Part shown: piece by piece, positions 15,896 through 24,116 of the stretch | Position numbering within the stretch: the first letter of the stretch is position 1 | Layout of the letters: every line of letters starts with the position of its first letter | Assembly: GCA_030583905.1 (NCBI GenBank) | Contig: CP129481.1 | Span: 1,550,001 to 1,614,000, forward strand | Direction of reading: 5' to 3' | From: Anaerolineales bacterium | Lineage (GTDB): Bacteria > Chloroflexota > Anaerolineae > Anaerolineales > Villigracilaceae | Length of the DNA: 64,000 nt | Notes under the pieces: generated by a model | Databases searched by the model: none | Told to the model about the DNA's origin: nothing | Seen by the model: the letters and a program-made list of their open reading frames with translations, nothing else | Position numbers and translations under genes: made by a program

Positions 15896-17062
15896 CTATG
15901 GGTTCGGTGTGCCTTGGACGGCAACCCCCACCCACGTAAAGACTCGTTTTTCGCTGACCGCGCCAGACGCGACCCAGATGGGCTGTCCCTGATCATCCAC
16001 GCCTGCTTGACGGACGGGGGTGATCCACCAGCGCATGACGTGTGCGACGTTATCCCGCGGGCGGAAGGAGGTCGGCACGATATATTTCGTGTCGGTGACG
16101 TAATCGGTGATGCGGCGGGTCTGGCTGGCGGTGACGTCTTCGACGGTGATTTGATACGCTTCGCCGTCTCGTAACACGCCGACGGATGCCCATTGCAGGG
16201 TGACGACGTCATTTGCCAGGGTGAAGGCGGCGCCGTCCGCAGGCAGGAGCAGGTTCGGGGCGGGGTAGGGAGGCGGAATCGTCGCCGTGGGGGTCGGACC
16301 GGGCGTGGCGGCGCGTCTACATAACGGGATTTGCAGGGTCGCGCCGAAGAAGACGTTGTCGGTTGTCAGACCGTTGAATTCTTTGATCGCCTCAGGCGGG
16401 ACGGCGTAGTTTGCCGCAATGCTGGAGAGCGTGTCGCCTTCCTGCACGGTGATGGTGACGGTTTCACATGCCTGCCGGGTTGCATCCACTGGCAGGGGGG
16501 TGTTGGTGGGCGGCGGCGGGTTCGTGGCGGTGGGATAGGGGATCAGCAGTCTTTGACCGACCGAAATGGGGCATGTGGACGGCAGGTTGTTCGTGATGAT
16601 GATACTTTGCACCGAAATTCCGAAATTGAACGCGATCTGCGAACAGGAACCGTCGTTGACAGAGACCGTGTATTCGAACGGCTTCTGCGGGGTTGCGGTG
16701 GGAATATCTGTCGGCGGCAGGGTTGCGGTGGGCGGCAGGGTTGCGGTGGGTGTCTCGGTGGGGGTGGAGGTTTCCACCGGGTCGAACGTGCCGGGAGGCG
16801 CGCTCGCACGCAGCGAGAAGAATACGATCGCGGCGGCGATGACGATGACCACCAGGAGAACGCCAATGGCAGCCGGCAGGCTCAATGTGACTTGAGGCAG
16901 GCTGCTGGCTTGCACCGATTTTTCGCTTTTTTTGGCAACCTTCGGGGCAGGCTGCGCTCCAAATTCCATCCCGCACACGAGACAGCGCACGGCGTTGTCG
17001 CTCAGGCGCGTTCCGCAGGTGGGACAGACCTTTGTTTTATTGGAAGTGGGTTCTTGAGCCAT
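15896..17062 (-). CDS. Membrane-anchored LysM protein with N-terminal zinc ribbon
   Basis: The 388-aa protein has an N-terminal zinc ribbon (CPTCGTRLSDNAVRCLVCG), one membrane helix (about residues 65-88, IGVLLVVIVIAAAIVFFSL), a Thr/Pro linker, two LysM-type modules (YTVSVNDGSCSQIAFNFGIS; VTITVQEGDTLSSIAANYAV) and a C-terminal beta domain. The zinc ribbon would be cytoplasmic and the LysM part outside, binding glycan. ATG 17062 is chosen over 17089 because a TATAAT box (17073-17078) overlaps the longer N-terminus, leaving a leader of only a few nt. Confidence 0.85.
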   Translation of the reverse strand: MAQEPTSNKTKVCPTCGTRLSDNAVRCLVCGMEFGAQPAPKVAKKSEKSVQASSLPQVTLSLPAAIGVLLVVIVIAAAIVFFSLRASAPPGTFDPVETSTPTETPTATLPPTATLPPTDIPTATPQKPFEYTVSVNDGSCSQIAFNFGISVQSIIITNNLPSTCPISVGQRLLIPYPTATNPPPPTNTPLPVDATRQACETVTITVQEGDTLSSIAANYAVPPEAIKEFNGLTTDNVFFGATLQIPLCRRAATPGPTPTATIPPPYPAPNLLLPADGAAFTLANDVVTLQWASVGVLRDGEAYQITVEDVTASQTRRITDYVTDTKYIVPTSFRPRDNVAHVMRWWITPVRQAGVDDQGQPIWVASGAVSEKRVFTWVGVAVQGTPNP

Positions 17063-17072
17063 ACGGGCGTGA

Positions 17073-17078
17073 ATTATA
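17073..17078 (-). promoter_or_regulatory. -10 box of the LysM gene
   Basis: Minus-strand TATAAT 10 nt before the ATG, so the leader is at most about 3 nt. No Shine-Dalgarno is visible. Confidence 0.55.
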
Positions 17079-17101
17079 CCATCGAACAAAGATATGCTTT
17101 A

Positions 17102-18409
17102 TCAACCGCCGCTGCTCTCCACGCTCTGCACTTTTTGCTTCGTGGTGACCAGTATCTTGTCCACCCGCCTTCCGTCCATGTCCATGACTTCAAAGCGCAG
17201 GTTGTTCCATTCAAAATGGTCGGTGGTTTGCGGTACGCGCCCGAGGGAGGTCATGACAAAGCCGCTTAAGGTCTCGTATTCGCCCTCGTGGGGGAGTTCT
17301 TTCAGGTCGAAGATCTCCTTGAATTCGTCCACTTCCAGCATGCCGTCCAGGAGCCAGGAGCCGTCCTGCCGCTGGGTGGCTTGTGGTTCCTCGCCTTCCA
17401 TCTCGCCGACGATCTCTTCGAGGATGTCGTTGATGGTCAACAACCCTTGCAAGCCGCCGAACTCGTCAATGACGAGTAGTAATTCGGTATTTTTCTCTTT
17501 CAAGATCTCGAGCGCGCGCGAAGCAAGCATGGTTTCAGGAATGAAGATGGCAGGTTTGACCAGTTCCTTGAGTTTGATGTCCCTGCCGGAGAGGGAAGTA
17601 ACGAGCAGGTCGCGTGATTTTACGATGCCAATGATCGCTTCCAGTGAATCTTGCCGCACTGGGAAGCGGGAGTAGGGGCAATTCGCGACCTTTTCGAAGA
17701 TCTCCTCTTTGGTATCGGTAATGTCCAGCCAGATGATCTCGGTACGCGGCGTCATCAACGAATACACACGCTGGTCGCCCAGGCTGAACACGCCTTCCAC
17801 CATGTCCTGTTCGGATTCTTCGAAGATGCCCGCCTGCGTCCCTTGATCGATCAAAAGTTGAAGTTCTTCCTCCGTGATCGGCGGTTCGGTGGATGGATTT
17901 ACCCCTATCAGGCGCAGAACGAAGTTCGTTGCGTTGCTCATCAATTTGATGAGAGGGGAAAACAGCCTTGTGATGAAAAGCATGGGTCCCGCCACCACCT
18001 GCGCGATCTGCTCCGGGCTGTTGATCCCGAGACGCTTGGGAACCAATTCCCCCAGCCAGATGGTCAGGATCGTGATCGTGATAACCACGATCCCCAGCGC
18101 AATGGACGGGCTGTATGCTCCAATGTAGGGAACATCCTGGAGTAGATAGGCAAGCGGTTCGGAGATGGTGATTCCGCCGACTGCGCCGGTCAACACGCCG
18201 ATCAGGGTGATACCGATCTGAATGGCGGAGAGGAAGATGTTCGGGTCTTCGATCAATGAAAGTGCCATTGCCGATGACTTGTTCCCCTCATTTGCCTTTT
18301 GCTGCAAACGTGCCTTGCGCGAAGCCACCAACGCCGCCTCGGACATGGATAGGATACCGTTGATCAGGATCAATAGTAATATGATAATGATCTGACTGCC
18401 AATACTCAT
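17102..18409 (-). CDS. CNNM/CorC-family transporter (DUF21, CBS pair, CorC_HlyC)
   Basis: The 435-aa protein has a DUF21 membrane domain (residues about 1-185, with the family motif SMSEAALVASRKARLQQ), two CBS domains (about 205-325; MTPRTEIIWLDI at the start of the first) and a C-terminal CorC_HlyC domain (VDEFKEIFDL... YETLSGFVM). Family members export or sense Mg2+/Co2+. A TACAAT box lies about 174 nt upstream (18583-18588), giving a long leader with a CCGCG/CGCGG hairpin at 18472-18487. No known riboswitch was recognised in it. Confidence 0.94.
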   Translation of the reverse strand: MSIGSQIIIILLLILINGILSMSEAALVASRKARLQQKANEGNKSSAMALSLIEDPNIFLSAIQIGITLIGVLTGAVGGITISEPLAYLLQDVPYIGAYSPSIALGIVVITITILTIWLGELVPKRLGINSPEQIAQVVAGPMLFITRLFSPLIKLMSNATNFVLRLIGVNPSTEPPITEEELQLLIDQGTQAGIFEESEQDMVEGVFSLGDQRVYSLMTPRTEIIWLDITDTKEEIFEKVANCPYSRFPVRQDSLEAIIGIVKSRDLLVTSLSGRDIKLKELVKPAIFIPETMLASRALEILKEKNTELLLVIDEFGGLQGLLTINDILEEIVGEMEGEEPQATQRQDGSWLLDGMLEVDEFKEIFDLKELPHEGEYETLSGFVMTSLGRVPQTTDHFEWNNLRFEVMDMDGRRVDKILVTTKQKVQSVESSGG

Positions 18410-18596
18410 GATTTCCTTTTGTTCAGATGATGTGAGAATGCCACTGTCCGATTAAATACATACAACCGCGCTGATTCGCGGCAGATGAAATGTGCCAGAT
18501 TGAGTAAACAAACGGGGGGAAGACTAGGGTCTGGTTCTAAGGGGACTTCGGACATGATGGTTAGTGCAAATTTCTCATCCTTATTGTACCTGAAAG

Positions 18597-18743
18597 TTAC
18601 TGTTTTTTCGAAATTTTGCTCTCTATATCTTTCAGCCGTCGATTCAGGCTGGCATACCCGCGGGTGATGATAAGGGGGATGAGGATCGCCAGCGCGATTA
18701 AGCCGCACGTGATGCCGAGTTCGATGATTCCAATGCGGAACAT
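18597..18743 (-). CDS. 48-aa single-pass membrane protein coupled to selD
   Basis: The frame starts 2 nt after the selD stop (TAG-AA-ATG). The product has an N-terminal amphipathic start (MFRIGIIELG), one membrane helix (LIALAILIPLIITRG) and a short charged helix (LNRRLKDIESKISKKQ) that could form a coiled coil. The layout is like PspB or other small membrane modulators. The close coupling suggests it is really translated. I do not recognise a family. Confidence 0.6.
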   Translation of the reverse strand: MFRIGIIELGITCGLIALAILIPLIITRGYASLNRRLKDIESKISKKQ

Positions 18744-18745
18744 TT

Positions 18746-19804
18746 CTACCGGACCTCGATGCCCGTCCCCTCGCGCGCCTCACCGACCACCCAAAATGGC
18801 TGGTTCTGTTTTCTGGCAGCCTCTTCAAACGCCGATAGCTTCTCCCGCTCCAGACCGAACAGCAATCCTCCGCTGGTCTGCGGATCGAACAACAGCATCT
18901 GTGACGGTTCGTCCAGCGTTTCTGCGAAGGTTACAGCGGCTTCGAAATATTTCTTGTTGTCAAACGCGCCGCCCGGGAAGATGCCTCGCTCGGCATATCC
19001 GCGCGCGCCGCTCAGGAAGGGTAGTTTTGCAAAGTCAATTTGCAGGGAAATCCTGGAAGCCTCCGCCATCTCCATGGCATGACCGAGAAAGCCGAAGCCG
19101 GTAATATCCGTCCCGCCGCGTGCGCCAAACTCCACCGCCAACTCACCCGCGGATTTGTTCAGTCTTTGCATCCATTCGATGGCTTCAGCGACGTGCGCCT
19201 CGTCCGCTTTTTCCTGCTTGAGCGCAGTGGTGGTCACGCCGCCGCCCAGCGGCTTGGAGAGCACGAGGATGTCGCCCGCTTTCAGACCACTTTTGCTGAT
19301 GATTTTCTGCGGATGGACGAAACCGATCACGACCAGTCCGTATTTCGGCTCCTTGTCCTTGACCGTGTGCCCGCCCGCGATGACCACGCCTGCCTCGCGC
19401 GCCTTTTCCGCGCCGCCGCGAAGGATTTCGCTGGAGATCTCAGCGGGCAGGTTGTCAGGCAGTGCCGCGATATTCAGCGCAAGGAAGGGCTTGCCGCCCA
19501 TCGCATACACATCCGAGAGGCTGTTTGCCGCCGCAATGGAACCGTATTCGTAGGGTGTGTCCACTACGGGTGTGAAGAAATCCGTGGTGATGACGATGGC
19601 TTGTTCGTCGCTTAAACGCCAGACAGCCGCATCATCCGGGGACGTCAGACCAACCAGCAGGTCCGGATAGGAAGCGGGATCGAAGATGTCTTTGATCGGA
19701 CGCAGAACCTGCGTCAACGCGTCAGCGTCTAATTTGGACGCTCAACCCGCGCAGGCGGAAAGAGTCGTCAGGCGGATTTCGCGTCCAGTTTTTGGGATGG
19801 GCAT
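18746..19804 (-). CDS. selD: Selenophosphate synthetase, itself a selenoprotein (in-frame UGA = Sec21)
   Basis: SelD makes selenophosphate from selenide and ATP for selenocysteine and selenouridine synthesis. A naive reading starts at a TTG after a TGA (19717) and lacks the active-site segment. Upstream in the same frame, from ATG 19804, lies TTLSACAG-U-ASKLDADAL, where U is TGA at 19742-19744. It aligns with E. coli SelD HGAGCGCK: the Sec replaces the catalytic Cys17, and Lys24 keeps the +3 spacing of Lys20. The rest is typical (TSPDDAAVW, VITTDFFTPVVD, GARGGTDITGFGFLGHAMEM). The full length of 352 aa is normal for SelD. A SECIS-like hairpin follows the UGA. The ribosome site is weak. Confidence 0.93.
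19699..19744 (-). promoter_or_regulatory. Sec UGA codon and bacterial SECIS-like hairpin in selD
   Basis: The TGA (19742-19744) is followed after 26 nt by GACGCAG-GTT-CTGCGTC (19699-19715), a perfect 7-bp stem. The loop region GCAGGTTCTGC resembles the E. coli fdhF SECIS apical part (GCAGGTCTGC), which SelB recognises. A second small stem (GCGTC/GACGC) begins directly after the UGA. The UGA-to-loop distance of about 31-33 nt is in the range accepted for bacterial SECIS elements. Confidence 0.8.
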
Positions 19805-19817
19805 GATTTTCAGGAGT

Positions 19818-19848
19818 AGTGACAGCCGCTTTCGAAGCGGCTGTCACT
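19818..19848 (-). terminator. Terminator-like palindrome between SPFH and selD
   Basis: AGTGACAGCCGCTT and AAGCGGCTGTCACT form a perfect 14-bp stem with a 3-nt loop directly after the SPFH stop (19854) and 14 nt before the selD ATG. It would end the SPFH transcript or lie in a selD leader. Confidence 0.65.
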
Positions 19849-19853
19849 GAAAA

Positions 19854-20867
19854 TTATTCAGGAAGTGTCGTGTTCGGTAACGGCAAAATGAACTGATTGC
19901 CGCTCGGAATGAAGATTGTTTGCACGCCGGGGGCGAGTTTCAAAATGTATTGATACTGAATCAATTCGAAGGTCAGGGATTCTGCCAGCAGGCGGTTGGC
20001 TTCCGCTTCGGCTTGCGCCTCGATGAGACGCGCTTCTGCCGCGCCCTGTGCCGCGATCACTGCCGCATCCGCCTGACCTTGCGCGATCTGGCGGGCTTGC
20101 TCGGCTTCCTGCTTCTTTGATTCGACCACAAAACGAGCCTGTTCCGCCTGCTGTTCGGCGATCTGCTTTTGCTCGACTGCCGCCGCGTATTCTTCGCTGA
20201 AGCGAATGTTGCGAAGTACGAAATCTCTCAGCACTAAATTATTTTCGGCGAATACTTCGCGCAGTCGTTCGGTGATGATCGCCTGCATTTCCGCGCGCTT
20301 GGAACTCACGATCTCCTCCACACCGTATTGCGAAGCCGCGTCACGGATGATACCGCGCGCTTGCGGACGCACAAACCCATCCTGATAGGTAAAACGCCAT
20401 GTGCGGTACAGGTCGATGGACTTTAAGGGATCGATGGCGTAAATGACCGAAGCATCCACATATACCTGCTGACCGTCCTTCGTGCGCACCTGGATCGAAT
20501 CTTCCGACATGGATGCCCCTTCGTCCGCCGCGGAAGCCATTGTGTATGTCTGGTTCAAGATCGAAAACCGTTCCACGCGTTCCACAAACGGGATCACCCA
20601 ATGCAGACCGGAGTTCAACGGTTGCGGACGAATCCCTTCCCCGCCGACGGCTGTCACCACCACGCCTAATTCATCCGGCTCGATGAACACCAACCCGGCG
20701 CCCACGGATGTCAGCAAAATGGCAAAAACCAATAAAACGACCACTGCTGTGGTCAATCCCTTGATGGGTTGGTTGCGGCTGGCGCGAACAAAGATGGCAA
20801 CGATCACGCCAAATAGACCCACCCATGCAAAGGAGGCAATTCCTTGCAGTAAACTTGAGATATTCAT
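19854..20867 (-). CDS. SPFH/prohibitin-like membrane protein
   Basis: The 337-aa protein has two N-terminal hydrophobic helices, a band-7/SPFH domain (about residues 65-240; VFIEPDELGVVVTAVGGEGI, then GLHWVIPFVERV) and an Ala/Glu/Gln coiled coil (QIAEQQAEQARFVVESKKQE). It is of prohibitin/HflK type and is predicted to form ring-like membrane assemblies. The ribosome site GGAGGAACC precedes the ATG. Unlike the other two SPFH loci in this window it has no adjacent NfeD gene. Confidence 0.92.
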   Translation of the reverse strand: MNISSLLQGIASFAWVGLFGVIVAIFVRASRNQPIKGLTTAVVVLLVFAILLTSVGAGLVFIEPDELGVVVTAVGGEGIRPQPLNSGLHWVIPFVERVERFSILNQTYTMASAADEGASMSEDSIQVRTKDGQQVYVDASVIYAIDPLKSIDLYRTWRFTYQDGFVRPQARGIIRDAASQYGVEEIVSSKRAEMQAIITERLREVFAENNLVLRDFVLRNIRFSEEYAAAVEQKQIAEQQAEQARFVVESKKQEAEQARQIAQGQADAAVIAAQGAAEARLIEAQAEAEANRLLAESLTFELIQYQYILKLAPGVQTIFIPSGNQFILPLPNTTLPE

Positions 20868-20938
20868 GGTTCCTCCGTGTAATTTCGGAGATTATAACCG
20901 TCTTGCAGGAGGCATCGAAGCATGTTAACATTTCTCCA

Positions 20939-21610
20939 ATGAAGATTGCAAAAGGTATCGTCGAAGAGGTCTTTCTGGATGGCTCCGCCCGGATTGTCTG
21001 CCCTCCCGAGCTGACTCCAGCGCCCGGGCAATATCTCCTCGCCCATGCCGACGCCTCTTCCGCGCCGTTGGCTGATTCCGTTTTCGCAGCCGAATCCACC
21101 TCGCACGGATTCTGCTCCGCGCCGCCCCTGCCCGTGGATTGGCGTCCCGGCACATCCTTGACCATGCGCGGTCCCATCGGGCGCGGATTTGCAATCCCGG
21201 TATCGGCCCGCAAGATCGCGCTGATCGCCTTTGACGATTCTCCCGCCCGCCTGCGTGGATTAATCTCCGTCTCGCTCAAGCAAAACGCGGAGATCGTCCT
21301 AGTCAGCGATGCGGCAGTGGATGATCTCCCCGAAATTGTCGAAGTCCAGCCGTTGAAAGCGATGCTGGAGATCCTTCAATGGGCGGATTATGCTGCTCTG
21401 GACACGGCGCGCGAGAATCTGAATCGGTTGCGGGAGATGCTGGGAGAGGGGAATCAGGCAAGGTTAAAGTGCGAAGCGCAAGTTCTTATCCGTGCCCCCA
21501 TGCCTTGTGGCGCGCTTGCCGAATGCGGGGTCTGCGCGGTGACTGTCCGTCATGAATGGAAGATGGTATGCAGGGATGGTCCTGTCTTCAATCTGAGAGA
21601 ACTGCTATAA
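20939..21610 (+). CDS. PyrK-like electron-transfer flavoprotein with C-terminal 2Fe-2S motif
   Basis: The 223-aa protein has the layout of dihydroorotate dehydrogenase electron-transfer subunits: an N-terminal beta-barrel (PGQYLLAH), a GPIGRGFAIP segment, a nucleotide-binding part and a C-terminal cluster CGALAECGVCAVTV...C typical of the PyrK 2Fe-2S site. The FAD-binding RxYS-type motif is not evident, so cofactor content is uncertain. No pyrD gene is adjacent. Start ATG 20939 has no Shine-Dalgarno but has TAACAT 7 nt upstream, compatible with a leaderless mRNA. It is divergent from the SPFH gene. Confidence 0.75.
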   Translation: MKIAKGIVEEVFLDGSARIVCPPELTPAPGQYLLAHADASSAPLADSVFAAESTSHGFCSAPPLPVDWRPGTSLTMRGPIGRGFAIPVSARKIALIAFDDSPARLRGLISVSLKQNAEIVLVSDAAVDDLPEIVEVQPLKAMLEILQWADYAALDTARENLNRLREMLGEGNQARLKCEAQVLIRAPMPCGALAECGVCAVTVRHEWKMVCRDGPVFNLRELL

Positions 21611-21636
21611 AAAAACTCCCGTGGTCGGGAGTTTTT
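21611..21636 (+). terminator. Bidirectional terminator
   Basis: AAAAACTCCCG and CGGGAGTTTTT around a TGGT loop, between the convergent PyrK-like gene and the secreted-protein gene. It has T-runs in both directions. Confidence 0.85.
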
Positions 21637-22579
21637 AGTACCAGATTCTGAACGATGTCGTTGTAGAACCGTTCAACGAATTGTAGTTGCAGGTGATATT
21701 GGTGGAGATCAGACTGCCGTAGGGCTGGTTGTTGAATGATAACGAAATGATTCCCACGCCGTTGGTGTTGGTGGAAATGGATGTCGTGTTATTGGTGCCG
21801 TTGGACCAGTAAACGATCGCTGTGCAAGTTGCATTGAAGACGGGCTGGTTGTTCTGGTCTTGCACGATGACATAGAACAACTGGCTGTCGGATGGCAGGG
21901 TGACTGCCTTCCAGGCAAAGGCGCGCACCTGTAATTTTTGAATTGTTTGAGGGGCGTTGCCGATCGGGCTGGCGGGGTTGAGCAGGGCAGGGTCTTCGCG
22001 AAGTTTATCGAAGTACACGCGTCCAAGGTCGGAAACCACCACGCGCTGACCCTCAGCTCTCCACGGTTGCCATTCCAATCTTGTTTTTTCGAAATACTGC
22101 ACCAATTTGTTCTCGTGGTATTCGAACTCGGAGATCGGGAAGCCAAACTGCGCTGCGCCGCCGTATTTTTCGAAGAACTCAAGGAATGCAAAGCACACAG
22201 AGAAACCCGTCTCTGTGAAGGTGCGGCATCCCATCGAATTGTTTGGAGTTAGTTTTCCTGAGGTGGTGTAGGTTTCCCGTCCAAGCGATGTCAGTTGGAC
22301 GCGCTGACCCTCGGGCAGGTTGGTATGGAGTTCAAAACGGGCGCGCTGGAAATACTGCACCCGCTTCCCGTCCTTGCTGACAAAACTTTCCGTGATCGGA
22401 TACCCATAAAGAAAGGTGGCATTTGGGTTTTTTCTGTAAAATGCGAGGAATTCTCCAGTAACATTATGTCCCGTCTCGTTAAAATACTGGGATTCCTGCG
22501 TTTGCGCGTGTGCAGGCATCCAACCTGCAGTGAGCAGGAAAAGCATGACAATAATGAGCGCAAATAACCTTTTTAACAT
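21635..22579 (-). CDS. Secreted protein with two LGFP-like modules and a C-terminal beta domain
   Basis: The 314-aa protein has a signal peptide (LFALIIVMLFLLTAGWMPAHA). Two related modules follow (FYRKNPNATFLYGYPITESF...VQYFQRARFELH; FFEKYGGAAQFGFPISEFEY...VQYFEKTRLEWQ), resembling LGFP-type repeats. The last 110 residues are an Ig-like, Asn/Thr-rich beta domain. It is probably a cell-surface or extracellular protein of unknown role. A TATAAT box 14 nt before the ATG leaves a very short leader. Confidence 0.75.
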   Translation of the reverse strand: MLKRLFALIIVMLFLLTAGWMPAHAQTQESQYFNETGHNVTGEFLAFYRKNPNATFLYGYPITESFVSKDGKRVQYFQRARFELHTNLPEGQRVQLTSLGRETYTTSGKLTPNNSMGCRTFTETGFSVCFAFLEFFEKYGGAAQFGFPISEFEYHENKLVQYFEKTRLEWQPWRAEGQRVVVSDLGRVYFDKLREDPALLNPASPIGNAPQTIQKLQVRAFAWKAVTLPSDSQLFYVIVQDQNNQPVFNATCTAIVYWSNGTNNTTSISTNTNGVGIISLSFNNQPYGSLISTNITCNYNSLNGSTTTSFRIWY

Positions 22580-22593
22580 GGTAGACGTCTTTC

Positions 22594-22599
22594 ATTATA
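22594..22599 (-). promoter_or_regulatory. -10 box of the secreted-protein gene
   Basis: Minus-strand TATAAT 14 nt before the ATG at 22579, with no ribosome site in the short leader. Confidence 0.5.
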
Positions 22600-22725
22600 C
22601 TCAGAAATTTACTGAAAGCTTCTGCGGTAACATTACAACTGGCTATCTCTTTACATTAATGATAGGTTTACGAAAACCGCCTAAAGTTGTGTGGACGTGT
22701 GAAGAATTGATCCTTATTAAATAGC

Positions 22726-22755
22726 ACTTTCCCCCACTGTGATATGGGGGAAAGT
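22726..22755 (-). terminator. Hairpin after wecB
   Basis: ACTTTCCCCCA and TGGGGGAAAGT form an 11-bp stem with an 8-nt loop, 17 nt after the wecB stop on the minus strand. The rest of the 22580-22771 gap holds only the -10 box of the neighbouring gene. Confidence 0.6.
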
Positions 22756-22771
22756 ACCACTTCCAAGCGAG

Positions 22772-23896
22772 TTAACTATCTTGTAAAGCCCGGACGATTT
22801 TCTCTGCAGCATGCCCGTCGCCATATGGATTTGCCGCCCGAGCCATTTCCCCATATGCGGATTCATCATCCAATAGCCGCTTCGCCTCCTCGACGATTCG
22901 GCTGGTCTCTGTTCCTGCGAGTTTAAGCGTCCCCGCAGCCACTCCCTCCGGACGTTCGGTCACATCGCGCAGAACGAGAGTCGGGATGCCAAAGGCTGGC
23001 GCTTCCTCCTGGATTCCGCCCGAATCGGTCAGGATCAAGGTAGCATGTTTCATCACATGGACGAGCGGCAGATAATCCAGCGGCGGGAGTAGGGTGATAT
23101 GCTCCTTGTCCGCCAGCAGGCGTTTGACCGGTTCCTGCACGTTCGGGTTGAGGTGTACGGGGTAGACGATCTCCACATCCCCGCGGCTTGCCAGTTCCAG
23201 CAGGGCGCGGCAGATATTTTCCATTGGCTCCCCAAAATTCTCGCGGCGGTGGGCAGTGACGAGTATGAGTTTGCTGTCATTGCGAGGATGGTGGTTTTCC
23301 CGACGAAGTAATCTCCCAATAAGTTCCGAGACATCTCTGGGCTCAGGCTGTTTTGCCACGAATTGCAATGCATCAATGACCGTATTGCCCGTCACCTTGA
23401 TGATGGCTTCATCAATGCCTTCGCGTAGAAGATTGTTCTTCGACCATTCCGTCGGTGCGAAATGCAGGTCAGCGATTACGCCTGCCACACGGCGATTGAT
23501 CTCTTCGGGAAATGGCTGCCACTTGTCATGTGTCCGCAAGCCCGCTTCCACATGCCCGAATTTGATGCGGAGGAAATACGTCAGCAGGGAGGTGATGGCG
23601 ACGGTGGTGGTATCCCCCTGTGCTAGCACCCAGTCGGGTTGGAACTCTGCAAGGACAGGATCAAGATGGGTGAAGATGGAGGCGCTCAATTCTGCTAAAG
23701 ATTGGTTATCCCGCATCAGGTTCAGATCGTAGTCGGGTTTTATGTCGAACAAATCCAACACCTGGTCGAGCATTTGGCGGTGCTGAGCCGTCACACAAAC
23801 GCGCGATTCCACGCCTGCGGTTTCTGCCAGCAGTTTGACGATGGGAGCCATTTTTACGGCTTCGGGGCGGGTGCCAAAAACAGATAGAATTTTCAT
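22772..23896 (-). CDS. wecB: UDP-N-acetylglucosamine 2-epimerase
   Basis: The 374-aa enzyme interconverts UDP-GlcNAc and UDP-ManNAc. The N-terminus MKILSVFGTRPEAVKMAPIV is the family hallmark. Further motifs are VHGD-type VLAQGDTTT, HVEAGLRTHD, VTAHRRENFG and LTDSGGIQEEAPAFGIPTLVLRD. It lies next to wecC on the same strand, separated by about 220 nt that hold a small plus-strand lipoprotein gene. The two enzymes would supply UDP-ManNAcA for a surface polysaccharide. Confidence 0.96.
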   Translation of the reverse strand: MKILSVFGTRPEAVKMAPIVKLLAETAGVESRVCVTAQHRQMLDQVLDLFDIKPDYDLNLMRDNQSLAELSASIFTHLDPVLAEFQPDWVLAQGDTTTVAITSLLTYFLRIKFGHVEAGLRTHDKWQPFPEEINRRVAGVIADLHFAPTEWSKNNLLREGIDEAIIKVTGNTVIDALQFVAKQPEPRDVSELIGRLLRRENHHPRNDSKLILVTAHRRENFGEPMENICRALLELASRGDVEIVYPVHLNPNVQEPVKRLLADKEHITLLPPLDYLPLVHVMKHATLILTDSGGIQEEAPAFGIPTLVLRDVTERPEGVAAGTLKLAGTETSRIVEEAKRLLDDESAYGEMARAANPYGDGHAAEKIVRALQDS

Positions 23897-23974
23897 ATTA
23901 GTTTTCTCACAAACAAAGATGCAAGGTCCTTTTTAGCGGTTTTGCGCTACCATGTATATGGGAGAATCAATTTC

Positions 23975-24115
23975 ATGAAACGGATTACGAAGAATTTGGT
24001 GCTTGTTTGTATTACATTTGCCTTCCTGCTGGCTGCCTGCGATGCACGGACTTCATGCAATATGCTGGCTGTGGCGGGTGGCGCTCAACACTGCGCGGAA
24101 ATGGAAAATAGATAG
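23975..24115 (+). CDS. 46-aa lipoprotein (entericidin-like size)
   Basis: A short frame with a good ribosome site (GGAGAA, 9 nt before the ATG). It has a basic start (MKRITKN), a hydrophobic core and lipobox LLAAC, then a 25-residue mature peptide with three more Cys (CDARTSCNMLAVAGGAQHC). The layout resembles entericidin-type small lipoproteins, but the sequence similarity is not established. It is on the opposite strand to wecB and wecC, and its stop lies 1 nt before the wecC 3' end. Confidence 0.6.
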   Translation: MKRITKNLVLVCITFAFLLAACDARTSCNMLAVAGGAQHCAEMENR

Positions 24116-24116
24116 C

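Noticed and set aside
18410..18596. Mg2+-sensing leader (M-box type) before the CNNM/CorC gene
   Set aside because: The leader is long and has a small CCGCG/CGCGG hairpin, but I could not match the M-box conserved segments.
18746..19717. selD as a 323-aa protein starting at TTG 19717
   Set aside because: This form lacks the active-site loop. The upstream in-frame segment with TGA restores it, and a hairpin supports recoding.
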